Below, piece after piece: positions 7,450-16,377 of a DNA stretch of 32,690 bases. The stretch comes from Bdellovibrionales bacterium. GTDB lineage: Bacteria; Bdellovibrionota; Bdellovibrionia; Bdellovibrionales; Bdellovibrionaceae. The DNA is taken from the NCBI GenBank assembly GCA_005793345.1, contig SXSU01000011.1:1-32690 (forward strand). The letters are read 5' to 3'. The notes beneath the pieces are model-generated. The model saw only the letters and a program-made list of their open reading frames with translations. It was not told where the DNA came from and did not search any database. The position numbers and the translations under genes were made by a program. The first letter of the stretch is position 1, and each line of letters starts with the position of its first letter.

Positions 7450-9711
7450 TTACTCATATTGTGTTCCAGAATTTGTATTATCTTCAGAAATTTTTTGATC
7501 TTCAGCTGATTTTAAAACTCTAGGTGTTAAAAATAACAATAACTCAGTTTTATTTTTACTTTGGTTTTCATTGCGAAATAAAAAACCAAGAACAGGTATA
7601 TCTTTTAACCAAGGCACTCCTCCCTCTCCTGAGCGAGCATCATTTTGATAAATTCCACCTATTACTGCCGTTTGACCACTTTGCACCATAACTGTTGTTT
7701 GCGCTTCTCTTGAAAAAATTGGTGCAGCTCCACTTTCATCATCACTAACTGCCCCAGGAAAATCTCGTTTCATTTCAACATTCATAATGACATTTCCATT
7801 ATTAGCCACTTGAGGAGTTACATTGAGATGCATTTGTAAAGTTTTATAAACTACATCTCTCGTTCTTGTATTTAGATTTGCATTATTGGTGACTGCTCCA
7901 CCAACGATAATTGGGATTTGACTCCCCTGTACAATTGAAGCTTTCACATTATGTAGAGTCATAATTCTTGGCGAAGAAATCACTTTCACATTATCTTCAC
8001 GTTCTTCAAGTGCAATCAGTGAATTTAAATCACCCAGTAAATTTAAATTTCCAATTTTTAATCCTATTCCCATAGACGCACTGGTTTTTATTCCCGGCTT
8101 CATAGATAAAGTTGGAGTTAAATTAATTGGTCCTTTATTACCTTTAGCTAAAAACTTATCCTGCCCTGATGTTCCCCATTGTATACCCACTGATTTTTCA
8201 AAACTTTCATTAGCTTCAACAATTTTTCCTTCAATAAGAATTTGCGCTGGAGGAATATCTAAGCCTGATATCATTTTTTTGACTCGATCTAAAACTTCTT
8301 CGGTATCTGTGATTATCATAGCGCTAGTTCTAGAATCTGCTACAACTTTTCCTCGCTCACTTAAGACAGTACTTACTTGAGTTTTAAGTTCATCAATTTT
8401 AGCATAGTTAATGGGAATCATTTGAACAATCAATGGATCAATTTTTCTTTTACTTTCAGCAAATTTATAAGCATCGTCTTCTTCTTGTTTTATCTCACTG
8501 ATGTCTGTAATTCGTAATACGTTTCCTTGGCGTGTATAACCTAATTTTTTAGCTCGTAAAACCATAACAAGAGCTTGATCCCATGGCACTTTTCTTAACT
8601 TGAGAGATAAATTTCCATTCACACTATCGGTCATTACTAAGTTTGCACCACTCTCTTCAGCAATTAAATTAATAGCATCACGAACTGAAATGTCTTTAAC
8701 TTCAAGGCTAATTTTTTTTCCATAAAATTTCATATTGCTAGATAAAAACTCTTGCAAATTAGCGCTAGATAAAATTCCTTTTCCACTCTCTAGAGATTCA
8801 GCACCAGAGTCAGAAGCATCTGCTTCATTACTATTTGATAAATCATAATCATTTGCACTTAGCTCTTCAGTTTCTGAATTTATGTTTCCACCTGCTATCA
8901 CTAAAATTTTATTACCCTCTTGTTGAATCGTAGGTTCTTGCGCCCCTTCTCTAAGTTGAACTACAATTTTAACTACATCGCTCCCTGGATTTTGGTATGC
9001 ATCAATTGAGCCCACATCACTTTTAAAATCTTTTGTTGTATAGGGTCGTTTTAATGAATCTGGCAATGTCACTCCTGAGAGTTCAATAATATATTGCTGA
9101 GTTTGATTATTAAAGCGTGATGTATAAGTAACAGGTTGAGTACTTTCAATCACAACAGTCCCTGCACCATCAGCCCCTTCAAATCTTATGTTTTGAATTT
9201 TTGTTGATCCAGTAACTCCAACAGCTGGCAAAGTATTTTGTTCACTTTCTGTATCTGTAGGGGGTTCTGCTTGTGCCATTTCAAGTTTGTCTTCTGCTGG
9301 AGATGATATTTCAGGTTGAGCATCTGATGGTGGTTGTTCTGTTTGTTCTAAATTATTTTGTTGTGCAGCCACATCTTCTTCTAACAAAGGGTCTGAACCT
9401 AATTCCTTATTTTTTTCAATTGGAGCTGATGATTCTTCTTGTGTTAATAAATCTTCAGGTGGTGGCTCTTCACTTTTCGCTTTTGAATCAGACATAATTT
9501 CTTCTTCACCTTGTGCAAAGTCATCGGCTGAAGAGTTGGTATCTGAATTATCTGAGTTATCTGAATTATCTAAATTTTCAGAATTACTATCTTGTTGTTC
9601 GGTTACCGTTTCTTCTTCTTCAGAAAAAGGATCTTCTTCTTGGCTAGTGGCACATCCAATATAAGCACATAAACTTAGTAATATAAGCAGAAGCTGAATT
9701 TGTTTTTTCAT
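7450..9711 (-). CDS. pilQ: Type IV pilus secretin PilQ
   Basis: PilQ forms the outer-membrane ring through which the pilus passes. At 753 residues it starts with a signal peptide ending in AYIGC (Cys 20, an imperfect lipobox). It continues with a long acidic D/E/S/N-rich linker (about 24-160, including NSD triplets), an AMIN domain (about 171-273) that should bind peptidoglycan, a second disordered linker (275-315), an STN/N0 domain (about 333-402), an N1/NolW domain (about 430-500), and the secretin core (about 505-735) with VPWLKDIPVLGFLFR near its end. The start follows AAGGACAGGAAAG. It is 19 bp downstream of pilP. The acidic linker is longer than in many PilQ proteins. The assignment is secure from domain order and operon context. 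Confidence 0.95.
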   Translation of the reverse strand: MKKQIQLLLILLSLCAYIGCATSQEEDPFSEEEETVTEQQDSNSENLDNSDNSDNSDTNSSADDFAQGEEEIMSDSKAKSEEPPPEDLLTQEESSAPIEKNKELGSDPLLEEDVAAQQNNLEQTEQPPSDAQPEISSPAEDKLEMAQAEPPTDTESEQNTLPAVGVTGSTKIQNIRFEGADGAGTVVIESTQPVTYTSRFNNQTQQYIIELSGVTLPDSLKRPYTTKDFKSDVGSIDAYQNPGSDVVKIVVQLREGAQEPTIQQEGNKILVIAGGNINSETEELSANDYDLSNSNEADASDSGAESLESGKGILSSANLQEFLSSNMKFYGKKISLEVKDISVRDAINLIAEESGANLVMTDSVNGNLSLKLRKVPWDQALVMVLRAKKLGYTRQGNVLRITDISEIKQEEDDAYKFAESKRKIDPLIVQMIPINYAKIDELKTQVSTVLSERGKVVADSRTSAMIITDTEEVLDRVKKMISGLDIPPAQILIEGKIVEANESFEKSVGIQWGTSGQDKFLAKGNKGPINLTPTLSMKPGIKTSASMGIGLKIGNLNLLGDLNSLIALEEREDNVKVISSPRIMTLHNVKASIVQGSQIPIIVGGAVTNNANLNTRTRDVVYKTLQMHLNVTPQVANNGNVIMNVEMKRDFPGAVSDDESGAAPIFSREAQTTVMVQSGQTAVIGGIYQNDARSGEGGVPWLKDIPVLGFLFRNENQSKNKTELLLFLTPRVLKSAEDQKISEDNTNSGTQYE

Positions 9712-9730
9712 TTGGCTTTCCTGTCCTTAT

Positions 9731-10288
9731 TTATTTTTTAATTGGCAAAACAAAAGATTCTTTAGTTGCTTTACCATTGTAATCAAATACTTCTACAACA
9801 ACGACTTCGCCTTCTCTAATTTCAGCAACAACACCGTCATTTTTTCCTATTCTCATTCCTTTAAAAACAGTATGAACTTTTTTTTCTGGATCTTGAACTA
9901 ATGCTTTTGGTTTTTTTATTCCCCACACTATCGCAACAACTTGAAGTGATTTAACATCAAATAATTCAAGAGGCTCAAGTGTTCGACCTTTACTATATCC
10001 AACTAAAGAACCAATACCAATTTTAGCATCTCGGAAAGGTCGAAAGGGATCACGTTTTCCAACTGGATCATAAACATATCCTGGTGTACTATTTATCACT
10101 TGTGTTGCATCGGGACCAATTAATGCATTAGTAGGAACTGTGGAAATTCCTTGTGTAGACTCTTGCTGTACTTCGGGAGGTAATGAAGATAAGTCTGCTG
10201 GTCCTGGAATATTTTCTGCACCAGCAACTCCCTCAAGAGTTTTCAAAACTAAAAAAGTTAATGCAGTTACTATTAATTTAAACTTCAA
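9731..10288 (-). CDS. pilP: Type IV pilus assembly protein PilP
   Basis: PilP links the PilN/PilO inner-membrane frame to the secretin through its C-terminal HR domain. The 185-residue precursor begins at a TTG whose last bases overlap the pilO stop (TTGA), after a GGAG. Residues 1-24 form a signal peptide or membrane anchor. A flexible region leads to the family motif GKRDPFRPF (77-85) and the HR-type segment LEPLELFDVKSLQVVAI (104-120), then the beta-strands of the C-terminal domain. Unlike gammaproteobacterial PilP, no lipobox cysteine is visible, so it is probably not a lipoprotein. Translational coupling to pilO supports complex formation. Confidence 0.92.
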   Translation of the reverse strand: MKFKLIVTALTFLVLKTLEGVAGAENIPGPADLSSLPPEVQQESTQGISTVPTNALIGPDATQVINSTPGYVYDPVGKRDPFRPFRDAKIGIGSLVGYSKGRTLEPLELFDVKSLQVVAIVWGIKKPKALVQDPEKKVHTVFKGMRIGKNDGVVAEIREGEVVVVEVFDYNGKATKESFVLPIKK

Positions 10289-10953
10289 GTTGACTCCACT
10301 TTACCCTTAGGTTTGCTTTTAGTTTTAGATTTAACTTTTGATTTATTTTGAATTTTAAAATTATCTGATTCTTTTATTTCTGGAGGTCTATATTTAAAAC
10401 TCACAATTGTTGTACTCATTTTTAAATTACCAGTATAATTTTGAGCTTCATTCATTAACTGCAAGCCATCTAAATCGGTCACTCTTTCAAGACTTGCGAT
10501 ATAATACATAAACATTACTAAACTAGAGAACTGACCATTTAATTCAACTCGAATTGGAATTTCTTCATACAGCTCTTTTATCTCAGTACGTTCAGGTTTT
10601 ATTGATACCACTCGACAACCAGAATTCTTTGCAAGTTTATTAATAGTATCTATTACTTCTTGAGTTTTTAATGACAATGGAAGTTGTGAAGAAATATCTT
10701 TAAATTGACCAGCCAATAAACCAACTTCTTGCTTAAGAACTTCTTGCTCTGCTAGTAATTTTTCAGTTTCTTTTTTTTTCTTTTGCTCTTGATTTTCTAA
10801 TTTAGAAGTTTCTTTGATTTGTTTTTCAATGAGTGTGCCATCATTATATATGTTAGAATAGTAATAACCAGTTAAAAGGGCATTTAAAATAAATGCAACG
10901 GGAAAAGATATCTGAGATAAGAAAGAACCAACAATTGATTGACTTGAACTCAT
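10285..10953 (-). CDS. pilO: Type IV pilus inner-membrane protein PilO
   Basis: PilO pairs with PilN in the periplasm to form the alignment frame of the pilus machine. The start chosen is the ATG at 10953 (222 residues), one base after the pilN stop and just behind GGAGAAAG inside the pilN end; a longer upstream reading of 25 codons would overlap pilN and is unlikely. A cytoplasmic stub is followed by a membrane helix (about 14-33), a long coiled coil (about 42-80, rich in K/E/Q), and the ferredoxin-like domain including CRVVSIKPER. The C-terminus is an unusual lysine-rich tail (KSKVKSKTKSKPKGK). Confidence 0.9.
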   Translation of the reverse strand: MSSSQSIVGSFLSQISFPVAFILNALLTGYYYSNIYNDGTLIEKQIKETSKLENQEQKKKKETEKLLAEQEVLKQEVGLLAGQFKDISSQLPLSLKTQEVIDTINKLAKNSGCRVVSIKPERTEIKELYEEIPIRVELNGQFSSLVMFMYYIASLERVTDLDGLQLMNEAQNYTGNLKMSTTIVSFKYRPPEIKESDNFKIQNKSKVKSKTKSKPKGKVEST

Positions 10954-10954
10954 T

Positions 10955-11623
10955 TTATTCTTTCTCCAATTTTGCATTAATTCGAAATTTACGCAATCTT
11001 TTACCTTGGGAATCTTCTCGCAAATCATCAGTAGACTCTAATAATAATACATCCGCAAAATGAACACTTTTTCCTATAAGATCTATATAAGTAGAAATTT
11101 CTGCTTCTGAAAATGCTATACCATCAATAATTAAACCAATTTGATCGGTTTTAATTCCAGTGAACCACATTTTCTCTGGAATATTTTGCTGTAAAATATC
11201 CATCGCTTTTATATATCTCATTCTTAGTTTTGAGAGGCCTCCTATTGATTCAATTTGCTTTTCTATTGAAATTTTATTATCTTTCATTTTTTTTATTTCT
11301 GCGACAATTTCTTCTGATTGACCATTAAAAGATTTTAACTCTTGTAAGTTTTTTTGATGGGTATGAAGCTTATCCTCTAATTGAGGGATACGTTCTTGTT
11401 CATAATAGTAAAGACCAACAAGTCCAGAAACTATTATTATAAATTTTAAAAACACCTCAACATTACTTACTGGTTCCTCAAAACTATTTTCACTTTCATC
11501 ATCGTTTTTATTTTTCAAATTACTTAGAAAAGAATTAATTTTATCTTTTAAAGGAGCATCTTTATTATCTGACTTAACTGAATTTTTTTCTTGGCTGACT
11601 TTAAGTAGATTAATCTTAATCAT
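10955..11623 (-). CDS. pilN: Type IV pilus inner-membrane protein PilN
   Basis: This bitopic partner of PilO recruits cytoplasmic PilM through its N-terminal peptide. The 222-residue protein starts MIKINLLKV, which contains the conserved INLL PilM-binding motif. It then has an extended charged cytoplasmic segment (10-52, longer than the usual ~20 residues), one membrane helix (about 56-74), a coiled coil (78-125), and a periplasmic ferredoxin-like domain beginning near KAMDILQQNIPEKMWFTGI. Its ATG overlaps the pilM stop as ATGA. The order M-N-O-P-Q matches the standard operon. Confidence 0.93.
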   Translation of the reverse strand: MIKINLLKVSQEKNSVKSDNKDAPLKDKINSFLSNLKNKNDDESENSFEEPVSNVEVFLKFIIIVSGLVGLYYYEQERIPQLEDKLHTHQKNLQELKSFNGQSEEIVAEIKKMKDNKISIEKQIESIGGLSKLRMRYIKAMDILQQNIPEKMWFTGIKTDQIGLIIDGIAFSEAEISTYIDLIGKSVHFADVLLLESTDDLREDSQGKRLRKFRINAKLEKE

Positions 11624-12672
11624 GGTTTCACCTTACCTCTTGAAGCCAATCCAATTGCAATCGGTGAAAACGTAGAAATTTGTGAAGCATAGTTTAAATT
11701 TATTTTTTTTGAGTCTACTTTTATCTTTTTAAATGGATCAAATTTTTCAAATGGTGTTTGTAAATTTTGTGCTATTTTTTCTATGAGTTGTAAATTAAGC
11801 GAAGTCCCACCTGAAAAATAAAATCGATCTACTTTTCGTTCTGGATTCGATGCAATAAAAAAATCGTGACTGTTTTTTAATTCTTCGACAAATCTTTCAT
11901 TCTCAGAACTCATGATAGAATGAACTTCATCGGGAACTGCCATTCCTGAAACAGCACTAATTTTAAAAGACTCAGCCTCTGATTGAGTAATTCCCATAGA
12001 ACGTGAGATTTCAGAAGTAAAATTTAATCCTCCAAGACTCAAATCTCTGCTAAAAATAACTTCACCATCATATATCACTACAAAATTAGTAACTTCATGA
12101 CCAAAGTTTAAGAGTCCAATAGCTTCACCTTTTAAAATTCCGTAATTGAGTTCAAAACAATTAGCTAAAGCAAAACTATTCACATCCATAATTGAACATT
12201 GCATACCTGAAGACGCAACTGCTTCCATATATTGCAGTATCACTTCATTTTGTGCGGCAACAATTAATACATCCATTGTTTCATTGGATGAGTTTACATT
12301 AAGAGGAACAAAAGATAATGCTACTGAATTGAGATCAAAGGGAATATACTGTTCGGCTTCAAATCTTATTGTTTCTTGTAAAACTTTATTTTCCACTCGT
12401 GGAATAGTTATTTTTTTAATGATTACAGAACTTGCTGCCATCCCAGTAACAGTAGATTTTGTTTTAGTATTTAAATCGGTTAATATATTTCTTAATGATT
12501 CAGAAACTGAACTCACATTTGATAAATATCCATTTGATACTGATTCATAAGGTGTTGGAACAGTAGCAAATCCTTCTAACACCATTCCTTTTTTGGATAT
12601 ACTAAGCTCCGCAATTTTAATTGTGTTAGATCCAATATCCAGTCCTAATACTTTTGTGGTGTTAGAAAACAT
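11620..12672 (-). CDS. pilM: Type IV pilus assembly ATPase-like protein PilM
   Basis: PilM is an actin/FtsA-fold cytoplasmic protein that binds the PilN tail and nucleotide. At 350 residues it has the phosphate-1 loop LGLDIGSNTIKIAEL near the N-terminus, VPLNV and AAQNEVI in the 1C-like part, and the second nucleotide-binding loop FSGGTSLN. It ends with ASQISTFSPIAIGLASRG, typical of PilM. Upstream is AAGAGGAA at a good spacing to the ATG. It is the first gene of the tightly packed pilMNOPQ set, 139 bp after pilA on the same strand. Confidence 0.94.
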   Translation of the reverse strand: MFSNTTKVLGLDIGSNTIKIAELSISKKGMVLEGFATVPTPYESVSNGYLSNVSSVSESLRNILTDLNTKTKSTVTGMAASSVIIKKITIPRVENKVLQETIRFEAEQYIPFDLNSVALSFVPLNVNSSNETMDVLIVAAQNEVILQYMEAVASSGMQCSIMDVNSFALANCFELNYGILKGEAIGLLNFGHEVTNFVVIYDGEVIFSRDLSLGGLNFTSEISRSMGITQSEAESFKISAVSGMAVPDEVHSIMSSENERFVEELKNSHDFFIASNPERKVDRFYFSGGTSLNLQLIEKIAQNLQTPFEKFDPFKKIKVDSKKINLNYASQISTFSPIAIGLASRGKVKP

Positions 12673-12811
12673 ATATTCCTCTTCTTATATAATTAAAATG
12701 AATGAAGATTACCGAGTCAAATGTCCAACACATCTGAAGTCGATATCTCGATCTTTTTAGGACTTAAAACTAGGAAATACTTTTTAAAGGGAGATTGGAA
12801 ATCACCAATAA

Positions 12812-13447
12812 TTATTCTTCAGATTTTGATTCATCAGTTTTTGAACTCTCAGGTAAACCATTTTTAATTGATTTATTATAATCTATGGTCCATGTGTCTG
12901 TTCCTGATGAATCAGAAGGATTTAATCCACTTGCAAGAGCAGCTGCCACAAAAGTTGATTGTTCCGTGGTTGAATTTGCAACAAGAGCTTCCGCAGGAAG
13001 CTCTGTAACACCGTCAGCACTAGACATTACTCGACAAGGAGAAGGATTTACAGTCGCACAATAACTGTTAGTATCAATGAGTTTATTAATTTCCTCAGTA
13101 GGTGCTGCTCCTCCGCCATTTTTGTAGTTCGTTGAAGTTGTAGTATCACTTATATCACCAGAAAATCCTAAACGATAATATAAATTTCCTTCTGGACGAT
13201 AACCAATAACTTCAAATCTTACATCGTATTGAGACCATTCTCCAAAAAATGCTTTTTCAGCACTATATATTGAACTCAATCCGGCTTTAGCTTCAGTTTG
13301 TCGAGCTTTGAAAATAAATTTTTGAAATTGAGGGACAGCAATTGACGCCAAAATACCTATGATAGATACAACAATCATTAATTCAACTAAAGAAAAACCT
13401 TTTTGATTATTATTAATTTTTAAATAAAGACAGATTTTATTATACAT
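12812..13447 (-). CDS. pilA: Type IV major pilin or pilin-like protein
   Basis: This prepilin has 211 residues. The leader of 17 residues ends at G17, before the processed N-terminus FSLVELMIVVSIIGILAS, with E22 equivalent to mature Glu5, so prepilin peptidase and assembly signals are intact. The hydrophobic helix is followed by a globular domain with a Cys pair (C130 and C138) that may close a D-region loop. The tail (SKTDESKSEE) is strongly acidic. AGGA lies six bases before the ATG. Its place directly ahead of pilMNOPQ favours a pilus subunit over a type II secretion pseudopilin. A role as a minor rather than major pilin cannot be excluded. Confidence 0.85.
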   Translation of the reverse strand: MYNKICLYLKINNNQKGFSLVELMIVVSIIGILASIAVPQFQKFIFKARQTEAKAGLSSIYSAEKAFFGEWSQYDVRFEVIGYRPEGNLYYRLGFSGDISDTTTSTNYKNGGGAAPTEEINKLIDTNSYCATVNPSPCRVMSSADGVTELPAEALVANSTTEQSTFVAAALASGLNPSDSSGTDTWTIDYNKSIKNGLPESSKTDESKSEE

Positions 13448-13500
13448 GTTAAATCCTATTGTTTTTTTTAAAGAATAATTTTCTTAGTTTTAATAATAAA

Positions 13501-13596
13501 GGGTGATTCATAAATCACTCCAAACAAACAAATAAAAACTGCGTATGATTATCACTGATTTACTCGCAAAAAAACCAGACTTAATCATATGCAGTT
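13501..13596. repeat. Composite repeat H2 + linker + P between pilA and clpS
   Basis: The hairpin GGGTGATT-CATA-AATCACTC (13501-13521) is followed by a CAAACAAACAAAT linker and the P palindrome (13537-13596) with outer arms AACTGCGTATGATTA / TAATCATATGCAGTT. The central part has drifted (ACTCGCAAAAAAACC) and no longer forms the inner hairpin. It lies in the divergent 267-bp region that must contain the pilA and clpS promoters. Confidence 0.85.
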
Positions 13597-13714
13597 ATTA
13601 TTTTATTAATTTTTTAATAATGATTGCAATAAATTAAATCACAAACTAGACCTCACATTCATAACTCATCGAGTATAGACCAGAACAATTCTATTCCCTA
13701 TCCTAAACCTAGAT

Positions 13715-14014
13715 ATGTCTTATTCTCCACAGTCAGATACTGAAATACTCCACAAAGTGGAAGTTCCAAAAAAGTATAAAGTCATCTTACTAAATGATGA
13801 TTTTACTCCTATGGATTTTGTCCTCTTTGTATTAGAGAGTTTTTTTCAAAAATCTCCTGAGGAAGCACAACATATTATGATGAACGTACACACCCAAGGA
13901 TCGGGTGTTGCAGGTGTATATACTTTTGAGATAGCCGAGATGAAGGTTCATCAGGTCAATCAACTCTCTCAAAAAAATCAATACCCCTTAAAAACTATCA
14001 TGGAGGCTGAATGA
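13715..14014 (+). CDS. clpS: ClpS, N-end-rule adaptor of ClpA
   Basis: ClpS captures proteins with bulky hydrophobic N-terminal residues and delivers them to ClpAP. The 99-residue protein has the conserved substrate-pocket motif LLNDDFTPMDFV (N27, D28, D29), the helix IMMNVHTQGSGVAGVYTFEIAEMK with H59, and a flexible N-terminal extension of about 20 residues needed for ClpA modulation. There is no clear Shine-Dalgarno before the ATG. It overlaps clpA by 4 bp (ATGA), showing translational coupling. No clpP lies in the window. Confidence 0.95.
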   Translation: MSYSPQSDTEILHKVEVPKKYKVILLNDDFTPMDFVLFVLESFFQKSPEEAQHIMMNVHTQGSGVAGVYTFEIAEMKVHQVNQLSQKNQYPLKTIMEAE

Positions 14015-16377
14015 TGTTATCAAGAGAACTAGAGCGATTTCTTGCTGAAGCCGCAGAACTTGCGAAACAAAATCGACACGAATATGTCACTTGCGAGCAC
14101 ATTCTTTTAACTTTCACTAAGTCTCCTGTTATCGTTGAAATTCTTGAAGCCTGTGGTGGAAATGTTCAACGCATGAAAAAAACACTTGAAGCTGAAATTA
14201 AAAAATCTCCTAAAATTAAAAAAGCTCAATTAGATCAAGTTGGCAGACAAGAACAATGGATGCCTGAATTTACTTTAGCTACTCATCGCATACTTCAGCG
14301 TGCTGCCATGCAAGTTCAAAGTTCTGGCAAAAAAGAAGTGACCGAAGCCCATGTGCTCATTGCACTTTTTCATGAGAGCCAATCCCCTGCTGTTTATATT
14401 TTATCACAAGAAGGTATTCGCCAATTTGATGTCATTCAATATTTTTCCCATGGTCGCGGGTTCTCTACTGAAGGTATTCAAAACTCTTCAACATCTCCAT
14501 CCTCAGTTTCGGGTCAACAACCAGGTAGCGCTAGTGAAGAATCCTCTGCAGGTGCAAAAATTTTAGAAGAATGTTGTATTAACCTTAACGAGAAAGTTTC
14601 AAAGGGAATTACCGACCCTGTCATTGGCAGGATAGATGTTATCGAAAGAGCTTTACAAGTTTTATCACGAAGACAAAAAAATAATCCTTTATTTGTGGGC
14701 GAACCTGGAGTTGGCAAAACAGCAATTGCTGAAGGTATTGCTCAACGAATTGTAAGTGGCGAAGTACCTGATAATTTAAAAAATGCAGAAATATTTTCTC
14801 TTGACATGGGAAGCCTACTTGCCGGAACTAAGTTTCGTGGAGACTTTGAAGCAAAACTTAAAAATCTATTAAAAGAACTTGAGAAAAAAAATCATCCTGT
14901 TTTGATGATTGATGAAATACATACTTTAATTGGTGCAGGAGCAACTCAAGGTGGCACTATGGATGCCGCAAATTTATTAAAGCCATTACTATCTGATGGA
15001 AGATTAAGTTGTATGGGCACTACAACTCATAAAGAATACCGTCAACATTTTGAAAAAGACCACGCACTTAATCGTAGATTTCAACGCATCGATGTGAGTG
15101 AACCTTCAATTGCAGATACTATAGAAATTTTAAAGGGCTTAAGACCTCATTATGAAAAATTTCACAATGTAAAATTTAGTGATGAAGCCCTCGATGCTGC
15201 CGCACAACTTTCTGCTAAATATATTCATGGCAAACAACTTCCAGATAAAGCTATTGATCTTTTAGATGAATCAGGGGCACGAATTCAGTTGCATCCAGAA
15301 CTTTCTCCTCAACGTTTGATTGATGAGAAAATCATTGAAAAAGTAATTGCTAGCATCACACAAATTCCGGTGGGCACAATTTCTTTGGGTGATTTAGATC
15401 AACTTAAAGATTTAGATAAACAAATGAAGGCCGTTATATTTGGACAAGAAGAAGCTATTGATACATTAGTCAGTGCTATTAAACTTTCTCGGTCAGGTCT
15501 AGCTCGTGAAAACAAACCCATTGGAAGTTTTTTATTTAGTGGTCCAACAGGTGTAGGTAAAACCGAAGTTTCTAAACAATTGTCAAACTTATTGGGAATC
15601 GCCCTTCATAGATTTGATATGAGTGAGTATATGGAAAAGCACGCCATTGCAAGGCTCATTGGCGCACCTCCAGGGTATGTGGGATTTGAAGAAGGTGGTC
15701 TACTCACTGAAGCTGTAAATAAATCTCCCCACGCTGTTTTATTAATAGATGAAATCGAAAAAGCACATCCAGACATCTGGCCTATATTATTACAAGTCAT
15801 GGATGGCGGAAGACTAACGGATTCCCACGGTCGCACTTCTGATATGAGACATGTTATTTTAATTATGACCACCAACGCTGGAGCCATGGATATGGCCAAA
15901 GGAAGAATTGGTCTTGCGCAAGAAGACCGCTCAGGAATAAGTTTACAGGCTATCAAAAATGTTTTTTCTCCCGAGTTTCTAAATCGCTTAGATGCAATAA
16001 TTGCTTTCAAAGATTTAAATCAACCTATCATACTTCAAGTGGTAGAAAAGTTTTTACATGAATTGAGTTTATTACTCATTCCGAAAAATATTACTTTAGT
16101 TGTTAGCGAGTCAGCAAAAAATTGGTTAGTGAAAAAAGGTTATGACAAAGCTTATGGTGCACGTCCCATGGGACGGGCGATTGAAGACTTTATTAAAAAA
16201 CCCTTGGTAGATGAAATACTATTTGGTCAACTTAAATTAGGAGGCGAAGTTTTTGTTGATTATGTAAATGGTGAACAAAAATTAAGTTTTAAAATTGTTC
16301 CACCAAAACCACAACTCACACCACTTCCCCCACCCAATGAAAGACCCTTACTTGGCACTGTAACATCAAAATCTTGA
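14011..16377 (+). CDS. clpA: ClpA, AAA+ unfoldase of the ClpAP protease
   Basis: This 788-residue ATPase unfolds substrates for ClpP. It has an N-domain of two Clp repeats (about 1-145), a short linker, AAA-1 with Walker A GEPGVGKT (230-237) and Walker B LMIDEIHT (about 298-305), and AAA-2 with GPTGVGKT (511-518) and LLIDEIEKAH (about 577-586). There is no ClpB-type middle domain. The ClpP-docking loop is present as RIGL (632-635), so it should pair with ClpP. GGAGG precedes the start, which can be the ATG at 14011 or the adjacent one at 14014. It is coupled to clpS upstream and to the lipoprotein gene downstream. Confidence 0.97.
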   Translation: MMLSRELERFLAEAAELAKQNRHEYVTCEHILLTFTKSPVIVEILEACGGNVQRMKKTLEAEIKKSPKIKKAQLDQVGRQEQWMPEFTLATHRILQRAAMQVQSSGKKEVTEAHVLIALFHESQSPAVYILSQEGIRQFDVIQYFSHGRGFSTEGIQNSSTSPSSVSGQQPGSASEESSAGAKILEECCINLNEKVSKGITDPVIGRIDVIERALQVLSRRQKNNPLFVGEPGVGKTAIAEGIAQRIVSGEVPDNLKNAEIFSLDMGSLLAGTKFRGDFEAKLKNLLKELEKKNHPVLMIDEIHTLIGAGATQGGTMDAANLLKPLLSDGRLSCMGTTTHKEYRQHFEKDHALNRRFQRIDVSEPSIADTIEILKGLRPHYEKFHNVKFSDEALDAAAQLSAKYIHGKQLPDKAIDLLDESGARIQLHPELSPQRLIDEKIIEKVIASITQIPVGTISLGDLDQLKDLDKQMKAVIFGQEEAIDTLVSAIKLSRSGLARENKPIGSFLFSGPTGVGKTEVSKQLSNLLGIALHRFDMSEYMEKHAIARLIGAPPGYVGFEEGGLLTEAVNKSPHAVLLIDEIEKAHPDIWPILLQVMDGGRLTDSHGRTSDMRHVILIMTTNAGAMDMAKGRIGLAQEDRSGISLQAIKNVFSPEFLNRLDAIIAFKDLNQPIILQVVEKFLHELSLLLIPKNITLVVSESAKNWLVKKGYDKAYGARPMGRAIEDFIKKPLVDEILFGQLKLGGEVFVDYVNGEQKLSFKIVPPKPQLTPLPPPNERPLLGTVTSKS

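Noticed and set aside
10951..11028. Longer pilO start 25 codons upstream
   Set aside because: It would overlap pilN by 74 bp and lacks a ribosome site. GGAGAAAG precedes the ATG at 10953.
12146..12550. Plus-strand reading frame of 134 codons inside pilM
   Set aside because: pilM is certain on the other strand, and this frame has no recognisable product.
12812..13447. Type II secretion pseudopilin (GspG)
   Set aside because: The gene sits directly ahead of pilMNOPQ, no gsp genes are present, and the globular part lacks recognisable GspG calcium-site features.
13500..13714. Sigma-54 promoter for pilA
   Set aside because: I found no convincing TGGCAC-N5-TTGC match on the minus strand upstream of pilA.
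15606..16010. Minus-strand reading frame inside clpA
   Set aside because: It is a shadow of the highly conserved AAA-2 domain of clpA.
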